This document shows positions 1-8,681 of a stretch of 64,000 nt of DNA, one piece after another. Source of the DNA: Pogonophryne albipinna (taxonomy: Eukaryota; Chordata; Actinopteri; Perciformes; Artedidraconidae); assembly GCA_028583405.1 (NCBI GenBank), contig CM053246.1:7292105-7356104 (forward strand). The letters are read 5' to 3'. A program made the position numbers and the translations under genes. The first letter of the stretch is position 1; each line of letters opens with the position of its first letter. The notes under the pieces are model-generated. The model saw only the letters and a list, made by a program, of their open reading frames with translations. It made no database searches and was not told the origin of the DNA.

Positions 1-826
1 AAATAGGTCCAAGCACTGAGCCCTGTGGCACTCCATGGCTAACTTTGGTTTGCATGGAAGATTAATCGTTGACACGTACAAACAGAGCGTTCAGATAGAT
101 AGGACCTAAACCAGCCTAAAGCAGTTCCCTTTATGCCAACTAAGTGCTCTAGTCTTTGCAATAGGATATCATGATCGATAGTATCAAATGCAGCACTGAT
201 ATCGAGCAAAACAAGAATGGAGACAAGTCCTTTGTCTGAGGCTATTAGAAGGTCATTTGTGACTTTAACCAGAGCTGTCTCTGTGCTATGATGTGTTCTA
301 AAGCCAGACTGAACATCTTCAAATAAATCATTGTTTTTTAAGTAATCACACAACTGTTTTGCGACCGCTTTCTTGAGAATTTTTGTTATCACTGCTACTT
401 TGAATGATTGTGGAACATAGCCTGATAGTAAAGACATATTCATAATATTTAATAAAGAAGTGCTAATTAATGGAAAAACTTCCTTTAACAGCTTAGTTGG
501 AATTGGGTCCAACATGCACGTTGATGGTTTAGAAGAGAGAATCATTGAATTTAATTGTTCAAGGTTTATGGCTGAAAAGCATTCTAGTTTACTATCTAGT
601 GTAATATTAGAACTTACGTTTCCGGGAGTTGTTGATAACACTATACTGGTCAAAGGCAAGAGGTCATTAATTTTGTTTCTAAGAGTAACAATTTTATCGT
701 TAAAAAAGCACATAAAATCATTACGACTGAGTGCTATGGGAATAGAAGGCTCAATCGAGCTGTGGCTCTCTGTCAGCCTGGCTACAGTGCTGAAAAGAAA
801 TCTTGCATTATTCTTATTCTCATCTA
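1..826 (-). pseudogene. L2-type LINE reverse transcriptase fragment
   Basis: This is part of a non-LTR retrotransposon polyprotein, the reverse transcriptase (RT) that copies element RNA at the insertion site. The minus-strand frame at 39-713 shows the RT block QSGFRTHHSTETALVKV, the palm motif DISAAFDTIDHDILL, and upstream the conserved DPIPTKLLKE region. A GVPQGSVLGP-like motif lies in another frame at about 1-45, so a frameshift separates it. Near 360-375 the reading jumps from the ILKK segment to AVAKQLCDYL; about 30 residues usual there in fish L2/CR1 relatives are missing (recalled from the family). Coding similarity continues upstream to about 826, where a piggyBac-type end begins. The YADD motif and 3' end lie beyond the window edge. 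Dead copy; L2 versus CR1 placement is inferred. Confidence 0.8.
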
Positions 827-1225
827 TTAACCTGTTAAGCCCTGAGCCTGTTTTTCAGGTCTCAGGCTCGAAAATGACATTCCCAGAACAAATGACCATA
901 TCTTCCCTTCTAAAAGGGTTACATTAATAATCTTTTTTCTCAAAGTAATGATAAACCTGTGAGTTGGATGTAGAAAAGTCAGAATCAATATAGATGTTTT
1001 TATTTTAAAGAAAATTCAGATTGAACATAGTAAAAAAACTGTAAATTATAGTGTCCGTCCAAAAATTATTTTTTACTTATAGTGAAAACTACCCTTGGAT
1101 GATGGTAAGGTAGACTAAAAGCTTTAGGAATCCAAAGTACAACATATAATAAGCACCCTGTATCAAGATTGATGCAAAACAAGTGACATTTGACCTTTTT
1201 AGAGAGGTTTAGCAAAAAAAACTCC
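827..1225 (-). mobile_element. piggyBac-type terminal fragment in the L2 LINE
   Basis: A TTAA at 827-830 is followed by CCTGTTAAGCCCTGAGCCTG at 831, the same terminus as the piggyBac at 55702-60351. About 390 bases (831-1225) match, in inverse orientation, the last 390 bases of that element (about 59960-60351), with moderate divergence. It is therefore a separate, older copy of the piggyBac right end, inserted at TTAA in the LINE coding region. The opposite terminus was not found, so it is truncated or joined to unrelated DNA. Confidence 0.8.
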
Positions 1226-1569
1226 ACCTCTGAGGTGATTTAGGTGGAATATGGGGGTTTTACCATTTCTCTGGAACCCATTGGTCGATTTTGGTGATTG
1301 ACATCTCTTTCTGACCGTTAGAGCCAATAGAATCGAAGGGGAATCTCCCCTCTCACACACATGCTAAAACAAAAAGGTGGGGGCTTCGTGCACACAGTTT
1401 TGCATCAGAGTGAAAATATTTCTAGCTCTGACCTCTAGAAACGGAAAAGCAGGTTTATTGCTTATGGATTATCAGAAATCATTTCAAAGGGACACAGACA
1501 CATTGGATTAACCTATGGATTAACTTCAGCAGCGGTTTTAATGCCATTGAAGACCACCCATGTATAGGC
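1226..1569. other. Unassigned intergenic stretch
   Basis: I see no gene, terminal repeat or known family here. It may be internal sequence of a non-autonomous piggyBac relative, since it follows the piggyBac end directly, but nothing in it matches the intact piggyBac elsewhere in the window. Confidence 0.4.
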
Positions 1570-1740
1570 TCTTATAGTAGCCTATACATTGGAATGATTA
1601 AAAAACTTGTTTTTATTTATCCTAATAATTATAAAGGAGAGCCTTGGAAATATGTGTTTACATAATTTGTAAACACATATTAGTTTGAGACCCACTGAGA
1701 TAACTTAGACTAAAATTAACTATCTAAACACTCAGAGTCC
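1570..1740 (-). mobile_element. hAT-type repeat relic (inverse copy)
   Basis: This block is the reverse complement of sequence at 9390-9440 and 14184-14320; all carry the segment GTGGGTCTCAAACG next to a TAGATAGTTMACTTTAGTCT stretch. It is a dispersed non-coding piece of one hAT-associated repeat family. It ends at a (CT)n run (1746-1764). Confidence 0.6.
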
Positions 1741-2045
1741 TATACCTCTCTCTCTCTCTCTCTACTTTGGTCTGATGGGTCCAAATTAGAGATTTTTGGT
1801 TCCAACCTCTGTGTCTCTGTGAGACGCAGAGAAGGTGAGCGGATGGTTTCTGCATGAGTGGTTCCCACCATGAAGCATGGAGAAGGAGGTGAGATGGTGG
1901 TGGGGGGGGGGGGGGGGTCTTTGCTGGTGTCACTGTTGGTGATTTATTCAGAATTCAAGGCACCCTTAACCAGCATGGCTACCACAGCCTTCTGCAGTAG
2001 CAAGCAAAATATAAATCATATTCTGGATTTTTTAACACTTTTTAG

Positions 2046-2768
2046 TAGGGATGCTCCGATCAATCGGTCACCGATCGAGATCGGCCGATACTCACTCTCT
2101 ACTGATCGTTCGGTGCGCTCTAAACATGCCGACCGCGAGAGCCGATCGCAAGACGTAAAATACATGACACTTTTCTCTGTGTGCGGCAAAAGAAGCTCAC
2201 CAAAATGGCTTCACCGGTCAGGCATTATTTTAAGGTGTCCGAAAAAGACAGTAAAATAGCGGTATGCAACGTGTGTGAAGCAGAAATCCTGCAGCTCCGC
2301 CAGCCGGACCGGTAAGCGGAGCGAAACACACAAGAGTTAGACCTAACACACTTAGCTATTTTATCTACCTCTGGAACAAGCTAAACTAGTCATTATAAAT
2401 ATATGTATTCTTCACTGTCTGGTCACTCATTACTGGATCAGTGAGCTGCATGAGATACTGACAGGCTGTCAGGAGAGGGAGAGAGGGGGAGAGAGGGGGG
2501 AGAGAGAGAGAGGGAGAGAAGAAAAGAGAGCGCTTCCGCTCATTTCTCCCGTGTTATTATCCAAAGTGAATGTAAACTTGAATAATGTACATCATTTGAA
2601 TGTAATAATTAAGATGATTGTTGTTTGTGGAAGCTCCAGTGAATGAACCCCATTAACTGAGTTTTAAACATCACGTTAAATGGAAGATTTAAAGTGATGT
2701 TTAAATCTTCCATTTAGGCCCCGCCCACTCGATCGGATCGGCCGAAATTGGCGATCGGAGCATCCCTA
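2046..2768 (+). mobile_element. Non-autonomous hAT element, perfect 8-base duplication
   Basis: The termini are TAGGGATGCTCCGATC and GATCGGAGCATCCCTA, an inverted repeat of about 16 bases. Both sides carry CTTTTTAG (2038-2045 and 2769-2776), a perfect 8-base hAT-type target duplication. The 723-base element keeps one coding relic at 2205-2312 and a (GA)n purine tract at 2469-2530. It interrupts the Tc1 remnant, so it is younger than that. Related sequence occurs at 11099-11197 with 14981-15140, and inside the element at 32134-32881. Confidence 0.92.
2205..2312 (+). pseudogene. BED-finger first exon of a hAT transposase
   Basis: The reading frame opens MASPVRHYFKVSEKDSKIAV and continues CNVCEAE, the start of a BED zinc finger (aromatic residues then C-x2-C). 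BED fingers bind DNA in hAT transposases. The frame runs into a donor-like CCG|GTAAGC near 2312. The remaining zinc ligands and the whole catalytic domain are absent, so this is the preserved first exon of a deletion derivative. Confidence 0.7.
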
Positions 2769-2967
2769 CTTTTTAGTTTACTAGATAATTCTAGTTGATG
2801 TGTTCTTTTATCGTTTTGATGTCTTCAGTATAAATCTAAAAAGTAGAACCAATTTAAATAAATAAAAATCTTTGAATGAGAAGATGTGTCCAAACGTTTG
2901 ACTGCGTCTAATACTAGTGCATATCTCTCTCAAAATATATATTCTGTGAATATATATATATATATAT

Positions 2968-4186
2968 TAGGGGTGTAACGGTACACGTACCCGTACCGAA
3001 ATTATTCGGTACGGGCCCTTCGGTTCGGTACACGTGTGTACCGAAGTGTACCGAACGAATATAACGTTAAACGTAAAAAATTGAGAACGTGAACAACTTC
3101 TTGGAAGTAATCTCAGGTGCTGCGTCGCAGCATTCAGAGTAATTTGCTCCCATTGTGTTCAACGCGTCATAGAGCGAGCAAGTCATTTCATTGGACGAGC
3201 TGGTCAGAGGGATGCGTTCAAATGTAATCAGTAATTTGAGGAACTGTCGAAATGGCGAACGCAGATAAAGTTGAGCTCTAAAATCCTCCAGCATCATTGA
3301 AGTCTCCGGTTTGGGAACATTTTGGTTTCGCAGTTACGTACAAGGATGACGGACAAAGACAGGTGGACCGAACCAAAGCTGTTTGTCGGCATTGTTCAAC
3401 TAAAATTGGTTACGCGGCTGGCAATACATCAAACTTGCACACTCATTTGAAAAGGCATCACCCGAACGTGAATATCACCGGTACCAAAAGACTGAAGTGC
3501 AAACCCAACTCCCGCTAGCATTTAAGCCTCCACCACTCGCAAAAAGTTCAGACCGAGCCAAAGCTATTACAAATGCCAAATATCCTTATGTTGCCATGTT
3601 AGCAAAGCGCTACCTGGCTGTATCTGCTACCTCTGTCCCTAGCGAGAGGGTGTTCTCCACAGCAGGAGACATTGTTAGTGCCAGCAGATCTGCCCTTTCG
3701 GCAAGCAATGTGGACAAGTTCATCTTTCTTTAAAACAACATGAAAATACAATGACAAGCAAGTCATAATGTCAAACTGGCTGCTTAGGTACTAGTACAGT
3801 ACAGTTCAAATACAGATTATTTCAGTTCATCGAAAAGCTGCACCTTAATGTTTATTTTATTTTATATTTATTTGAGTGAATATTCATAGTTTAATAATAA
3901 TTAAAACCCCAAAACTAATAGTTTATGTTTTGTGAGTAGCTACTAGTACAGTAAAGTTCAAATACAGATTATTTCAGTTCATCGAAATGCTGCACCTTAA
4001 TGTTTATTTTATTATATTTTGTATTTATTTGAGTGAATACATTATTCACAGTTTAACAATAATGAAAAAAATATATGTTATGTTTTGTGATAATTTTTTC
4101 TGCTGTACCGAAAACGTACCGAACCGAACCGTGACCTAAAAACCGAGGTACGTACCGAACCGAAATGTTTGTGAACCGTTACACCC

Positions 4187-4189
<3 letters not shown>
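2968..4189 (+). mobile_element. hAT deletion derivative in a (TA)n tract
   Basis: Inverted termini are TAGGGGTGTAACGGT at 2968 and ACCGTTACACCCCTA ending at 4189. ATATATAT on both sides fits an 8-base duplication but is uninformative inside (TA)n. The 1222-base element holds the two ends of a transposase gene (3253-3733) and a direct repeat of about 165 bases at 3785-4075, whose halves share GTTCAAATACAGATTATTTC and GCTGCACCTTAATG. The subterminal regions are rich in CGGTACG/CCGTACC. Confidence 0.9.
3253..3733 (+). pseudogene. hAT transposase relic: BED finger joined to C-terminal domain
   Basis: The frame begins MANADKVEL then a stop, and reopens at about 3301 with VWEHFGF, a C-x2-C (CRHC) and H-x4-H (HLKRHHP), a full BED zinc finger. 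After about 70 residues it passes directly (3500-3580) to the hAT C-terminal dimerisation block: PYVAMLAKRYLAV, then VPSERVFSTAGDIV and NVDKFIFL. The central RNase-H-like catalytic domain, some 400 residues in full-length relatives, is deleted. This layout is typical of internally deleted hAT copies that keep only transposase-binding ends. Confidence 0.85.

Positions 4190-4261
<72 letters not shown>
4190..4261. repeat. (TA)n tract between two hAT elements
   Basis: About 72 bases of pure TA separate the elements at 2968-4189 and 4262-5016. The same tract continues on the outer sides (about 2950-2967 and 5017-5039), so both elements apparently landed in one TA microsatellite. Confidence 0.95.
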
Positions 4262-4264
<3 letters not shown>

Positions 4265-5016
4265 GGATGTCCCGATCACATTTTTTTGCTCCCGATCCGA
4301 TTCCGATCATTTGATTTTGACAATCTGCCGATACCGATTTTTCCCGATCCGATCTTTATGCAATGCATTAAGAGAAAAAAAAGGTAACAGATAATGGCTG
4401 GTCATCCAACGCGATGAGTTCAGCTATCTTGGCTGTTATTTGTTTGGCCTTTTCACTGTTCTGGGGCAGTTTCTCTTTCCTTTTAAAAGTCTCTGAAAGT
4501 GTCGGTTGTTTCAGTGCCGTTACCTGAGTGGCCGCTGTGTACTCGTCCTGTTGTTGTTTATGTTTGTTTCTCAGGTGGCGTATTAGATTGGTCGTGTTGA
4601 ACGTAGCTCTGTTCTTTCCACCACGCGGAACCTCCACCTTGCAAACATTGCATCTGGCTGTTACACTGCCTTCGCTTTCAATTTTATAATACTTCCAAAC
4701 TCCTGACATTTTCTCTGTCCCGAGTCCCGAGTCACCAGCTGAACGTAGCCTCTCGTTAGCTTACTGCTAGACACTGCGCGCCCACTCTGTTGCCAGCTTT
4801 GAGAGAAATAAGCAACCAGGTCTCAAAACAAGCCCAAAAGAAGCAACACATACATGATGTTGTGTCATTTCAAACCAAAACTAAGGCCTCAGGATGACTT
4901 TAAGACGTGAACATGGTCATTTTTGTTTTGTAACATTAAATAATAATAAAAAAAAAAATAATAAAAAAAAAAACGGCTCCGATCCCCGATCACGTGATCG
5001 GATCGGGACATCTCTA
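4262..5016 (-). mobile_element. hAT element with BED-finger gene relic
   Basis: The ends are TAGGGATGTCCCGATC at 4262 and GATCGGGACATCTCTA at 5016, flanked by ATATATAT on both sides. The 755-base element contains a minus-strand coding relic (4368-4709) and an A-rich run at 4938-4971. Its terminus differs from the GGGATGCTCC family at 2046-2768, so it is a separate hAT family. Confidence 0.88.
4368..4709 (-). pseudogene. hAT transposase N-terminus (BED finger)
   Basis: The 113-codon frame starts MSGVWKYYKIESEGSVTARC. The BED finger shows C-x2-C (CNVC) and H-x4-H (HLRNKH) after TTNLIRHL. A short linker follows with PTLSETFKRK and AKQITAKIAELIALDDQPLS, the segment that precedes the catalytic domain in ZBED-type hAT transposases. 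It then runs out at the element's other flank. Only the DNA-binding N-terminus survives. Confidence 0.85.
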
Positions 5017-5039
5017 ATATATATATATATATATATATA

Positions 5040-5599
5040 CAGAATATATTATAAATACATGTTGGCAACCAATAATTGATTGATGAGATTTTACATTAAT
5101 GTTTTAATTACTTAATGACCTTTGTACTAGTTCCCCTATTCTTTATCAAGTAACATTTTAGATGTGTTTAATTTATTATTGAACATATTTATTCATTGAT
5201 TTCTTTATGAATTATTCTCCCGCAATTTGAATTAATCCAAAGTGTTTGTTTTTCTTTTCTTTTACACATTTAAAAATAAAAGGTGAATAAAGAAGCACAT
5301 TAAAACTAAAGTATCAATGTATGTCACATTTAACCAACTAGTGCCTACATGTATGGGTAATATTTAAATCAGTAAATTAAATGGCATATATATTATATAT
5401 TTATAAATATATTTATTTCGGTAGGTTTGCTCTACCGTAATACATTTTAATTATTATAATAAAGTACATGTGTAATACTTACATAATTTTACTTAAATAA
5501 GATATGAATGCATGCAGTACTTTAACTTGTAATGGAGTATTTTGCAAATGTATTGTCTTTTCAAATGTATTATCTTTTCAATTTACACACGGCATCTAT
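5040..5599. other. AT-rich stretch without a gene
   Basis: I see no coding frame with recognisable content, no terminal repeats and no tandem array. Base composition is strongly AT. Confidence 0.6.
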
Positions 5600-5830
5600 T
5601 GCACGTCTGTCCGTCCTGGGAGAGGGATCCCTCCTCTGTTGCTCCCATTTTCCCCTTTAAACTGCGGGTTTTCTCTGGAAGTTTTTCCTTGTACGATGTG
5701 AGGGTCTAAGGACAGAGGGTGTCGTATTGTCATACTGATATTCTGTACAAACTGTGAAGTCCACTGAGACAAATGTAACATTTGTGATATTGGGCTATAT
5801 AAATAAACATTGATTGATTGATTTTCACAG
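5600..5830 (+). mobile_element. L2-type LINE 3' end
   Basis: The block GGGAGAGGGATCCCTCCTCT, then GAAGTTTTTCCTTGT, TGTGAGGGTCTAAGGACAGA and TGATATTGGGCTATATAAAT, ending in (GATT)n, is the classic 3' UTR and tail of fish L2/Maui-type LINEs (recalled). Only this 5'-truncated end is present. It may have been placed by a relative of the LINE at 1-826, but the orientation is opposite. Confidence 0.8.
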
Positions 5831-5964
5831 TGTGGTGTTTTTACTTTTACTTCAGGATCTACTACCTGCAGCAAGTGCTGATAAAGGGTCTAAAGTGTTA
5901 TTAATGTGACAATAAAGTGCTACTGAAGAGTGTAAAGTGTTAATTAAGGGTAAAGGGAACAGAC

Positions 5965-6157
5965 CTGCTCTGTGTATCCGAAGTTGAGGCTGTAAAACGG
6001 CGTCCAGTAGTTTCTGGAGTCTCTTGTTCTCCTCTTTGGAAAGAGACCGCTCCTCCTCGTACTCTGCTATCGTTTTTTCAAACAGAGCAAATATCTCTTC
6101 AACAGCAGCAGTGAGTCGCTGCTTCTTCAACGACAGCAGCATTTGGACTTTACTCAT
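5965..6157 (-). CDS. First coding exon of a fish C2H2 zinc-finger protein gene
   Basis: The minus-strand frame starts MSKVQMLLSLKKQRLTAAVE and continues EIFALFEKTIAEYEEE, KEENKRLQKLLDAV and PQLRIHRA. This short helical N-terminus is characteristic of a large fish family of C2H2 zinc-finger transcription factors (recalled). The exon ends at a good donor, CAG|GTCTGT (5964/5965). I chose the ATG at 6157 because the conserved N-terminus begins there; an upstream in-frame ATG (6217) adds 20 unconserved residues. Residues LSLKKQ vary from the commoner LKQR-type form, but the frame is intact. The exons encoding the zinc fingers should lie downstream, below 5965, but only LINE and hAT debris is present, so they lie beyond the window or are lost. 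This may be a live gene with a very long first intron or an orphan exon. Confidence 0.75.
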
Positions 6158-6429
6158 GTTTACTAGATCACCTTTTCCTGCAAACTCCGTTAAACACAGC
6201 GTTTCTCTCTCCATCAATCTCTCAATCTGACTAGTGTTGCTAACGTGTTTCCAGCTAGCATGCTAAGCTAGCTCCTATAGTCCGAAGTAAACGCTCCAGA
6301 AAAAAGAGCACACAGTCCATTCAGAGGTTACTCGGTTTATCCAGACACACAGATGATGGATCAGTAGTGCTGGAGCTCACACACACTTTCTCAGGAACAC
6401 AGAGAGAGAACCGTAGCGACGAGACGCCA

Positions 6430-6535
6430 CCTCGATCCAGGTTCTTGTTCTTCTTCTTCTCTCGGTTTTTTGCGGATTGCAAACAACTTTAAGGTGCATA
6501 CCGCCATCTACTGTACACGAGTGTGTATCACCCGT
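6430..6535. repeat. Dispersed fish repeat fragment
   Basis: A TTCTTCTTCTTC run followed by GGATTGCAAAC and GGTGCATACCGCCATCTACT is a widespread fish repeat end. A diverged relative lies at 44428-44500 (CTTCTTCTTCT then GGCCGCAAACCACTTCACGG and TACTGCCGCC). I cannot assign its class. Confidence 0.5.
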
Positions 6536-6570
6536 CCTCAGATTGGCGAAGTCACGCCCATCTACTTCCG

Positions 6571-8678
6571 CCCCATGGGACCTTATTTCTGAAAAATTAT
6601 GCATTGAAGTCAATGGAGAGAGAAAGATTATCTTTTCGATCCCGTTTGAATTGTGCCACATATGATGTTTGTCAATCTTAAAAAATAATTTCCATGTCAA
6701 AAAAGTCACAGTTTGTCATAAAACTGTTGAAATATAAGACTATGAAAAATATGCAACTAGAAAGACAACCCATCCCAGAATCCCGGTCCCGCATGCTGGC
6801 TCTTACGGAACCGACTAACTCCCCTTTTGTGTATGTACAGCTCTCAACATGCCCAGACTTGGAGTGATTTTCACCTCTTTTAATACTTTTCACCTCATTC
6901 TGAAAGAAAGAAGTGAAATGTGCCAACGTCACGGCCGTCTTGGTGTGGGTGCGAGACGAGAGATGTAGGTCATTGAGCGGTTCACACAACAACCTCCCCT
7001 TTCTCTCCAAAACAATAGAACGCATCATCTCCAAACAACTTCACCGCCATCTTCAATCAAATCACCTGTTCGAACCCCTTCAGTCTGGTTTTCGTCCCCA
7101 TCACAGCACAGAAACGGCACTCGTCAGGGTCCTCAATGACCTCCTCACCTCTGCTGACACCGGTTCCCTCAACATCCTCATCCTCCTCGACCTGAGTGCA
7201 GCCTTCGATACCGTGAGCCACAACATCCTGCTCACCCGACTCCAAGACATCGGTATCGAAGGTACTGCACTCAGGTGGCTCCAGTCCTACCTCTCCGACA
7301 GATCCCACTTCATCTCCCTCAACAATCACTCCTCTGCCGCCGCTACAGTCACCCAAGGTGTTCCCCAAGGCTCAGTACTCGGCCCCCTCCTCTTCATCAT
7401 CTACATCCTCCCCCTTGGTCAGATTCTCCGCCACTACAACCTGGAATTCCACTGCTATGCCGATGACACTCAGATCTACCTCAGCACCAAATCCCTCCAT
7501 AACCCCCCCCTCACCCACATTGAATCCTGTCTGACTGACTTGAAATCCTGGATGCAAAAAAACTTTCTTAAACTCAACAGCAATAAAACTGAACTCCTCC
7601 TCATCGGCTCCAAATCCACCCTCAGTAAAACCCCCAACCTCACACTGACCATCGATGGCACCCCTGTTTCCCCCTCAACCCAGGCACGAAACCTCGGGGT
7701 TATATTCGATCCCACCCTCTCCCTTGACCCCCACGTCCGCCAAGTTGTCAAAATCTCATTTTTCCATCTCCGCAACATTGCCAAAATCCGTCCCTATCTC
7801 ACCCGCCCCGCAGCTGAGCGACTCATTCACGCCTTCATCTCCTCCCGCCTCGACTACTGTAACTCCCTCTTATACGGCATCAGCTCCACCTCCCTCAGTA
7901 GACTCCAGCGTGTCCAGAACGCAGCCGCCAGACTCCTCACCCACACCAAATCATGGCACCATATCACCCCGGTCCTCAAAGAATTACACTGGCTTCCCGT
8001 TACTCACCGCATCAATTACAAACTCCTGGTCCTCACCTACAAAGCCCTCCACCATCTGGCCCCTCCCTACCTCACTGACCTCCTCATCCCCTACCATCCT
8101 CCCCGGACCCTCAGATCCACCTCGGCCGGCCTGCTTTCCACCCCCAAAGCCAAACTCCGGAGCTTTGGGGACAGAGCTTTCTCTGTGGCGGCCCCAAAGC
8201 TCTGGAACTCCCTCCCCCAAGACCTCCGTGAGTCCGAGTCCCTCACTCTGTTCCAGTCCCGCCTCAAAACCCATCTTTTCATCTCTCTCTATCCGTAAAA
8301 CGACCTCCTCCTGACTGTTTTGTTTTGCTCTTGTTCTTGTTGACTTTCTTTCTTTGTTTTGTTTTGTTGTTTTTGTTGTTTTTCTTAGTCTGTTGTCTAC
8401 CTGCCCCAGTCTATCTAACCCCCCCCCCCCCTTCCCCCTCATATTGTAAAGCGTCTTTGGGTTCCATAAAAGCGCTATAAAAATCCAATTTATTATTATT
8501 ATTATTAACAAAAGTGTTACTTTTACGACACATTTTTATTTTTTTGACTTGTAAAATTATCTTTTAAATTGACAAACATCATATGTATAATTCGTGGCAC
8601 AATTCAAACGGGATCGAAAGATAATCTTTCTCTCTCCATTGACTTCAATGCATAACTTTCAGAAATAAGGTCCCATGG
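6571..8678. repeat. Inverted-repeat pair flanking a LINE insertion
   Basis: The left arm (about 6571-6712) and right arm (about 8525-8678) are inverted copies of each other over about 145 bases. Both contain TGAAGTCAATGGAGAGAGAA, GATCCCGTTTGAATTGTGCC and CATATGATGTTTGTCAAT. With the LINE removed, the interior is only some 250-300 bases, as in a foldback or MITE-like element. The right arm abuts the hAT element at 8682. Confidence 0.8.
6985..8510 (+). pseudogene. L2/Rex1-like LINE, 5'-truncated, with RT and C-terminal region
   Basis: An open frame runs to the stop after 8295. The RT part shows QSGFRPHHSTETALVRV, DLSAAFDTVSHNILL (motif A), TQGVPQGSVLGPLLFIIYI (motif B) and the catalytic CYADDTQIYL (motif C, about 7455-7485). 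A thumb/connection region (NLGVIFDPTLSLDPHV) follows, then a C-terminal region with SRLDYCNSLLYG, LHWLPV, GDRAFSVAAPKLWNSLP and FKTHLF-type motifs. The 3' end has poly-C (8419-8431), TTGTAAAGCGTCTTTGGGTT and a (TTA)n tail. The endonuclease and the first RT motifs are missing, so 5' truncation occurred near 6985. The remaining frame is undamaged, suggesting a fairly young insertion. It lies inside the inverted-repeat pair. Confidence 0.88.
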
Positions 8679-8681
8679 AGG

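Larger units (their letters stand above)
1760..2911 (+). pseudogene. Tc1/mariner-like transposon remnant, split by a hAT element
   Basis: 1765-2010 reads, across frames, as the middle of a Tc1-type DDE transposase: an RRR-GERM-like block, then VPTMKHGEGGEMV and a GDL-F-IQGTLNQHGYHS-like block. A poly-G run (about 1902-1917) shifts the frame. After the nested element at 2046-2768 the Tc1 right terminus appears at 2871-2904 (TTTGAATGAGAAGATGTGTC then CAAACGTTTGACTG), matching the fish Tc1 inverted repeat as I remember it. The left inverted repeat and the catalytic N-terminal half are gone. In life the protein cuts and pastes at TA sites; this copy cannot be active. Confidence 0.8.

Noticed and set aside
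460..927. Plus-strand 155-codon frame
   Set aside because: It is antisense to the L2 reverse transcriptase and crosses into the piggyBac end; no family signature.
7655..8511. Long frames overlapping the LINE on both strands
   Set aside because: C-rich codon bias of the LINE opens other frames (PPPP/TSP-rich); the RT frame explains the region.
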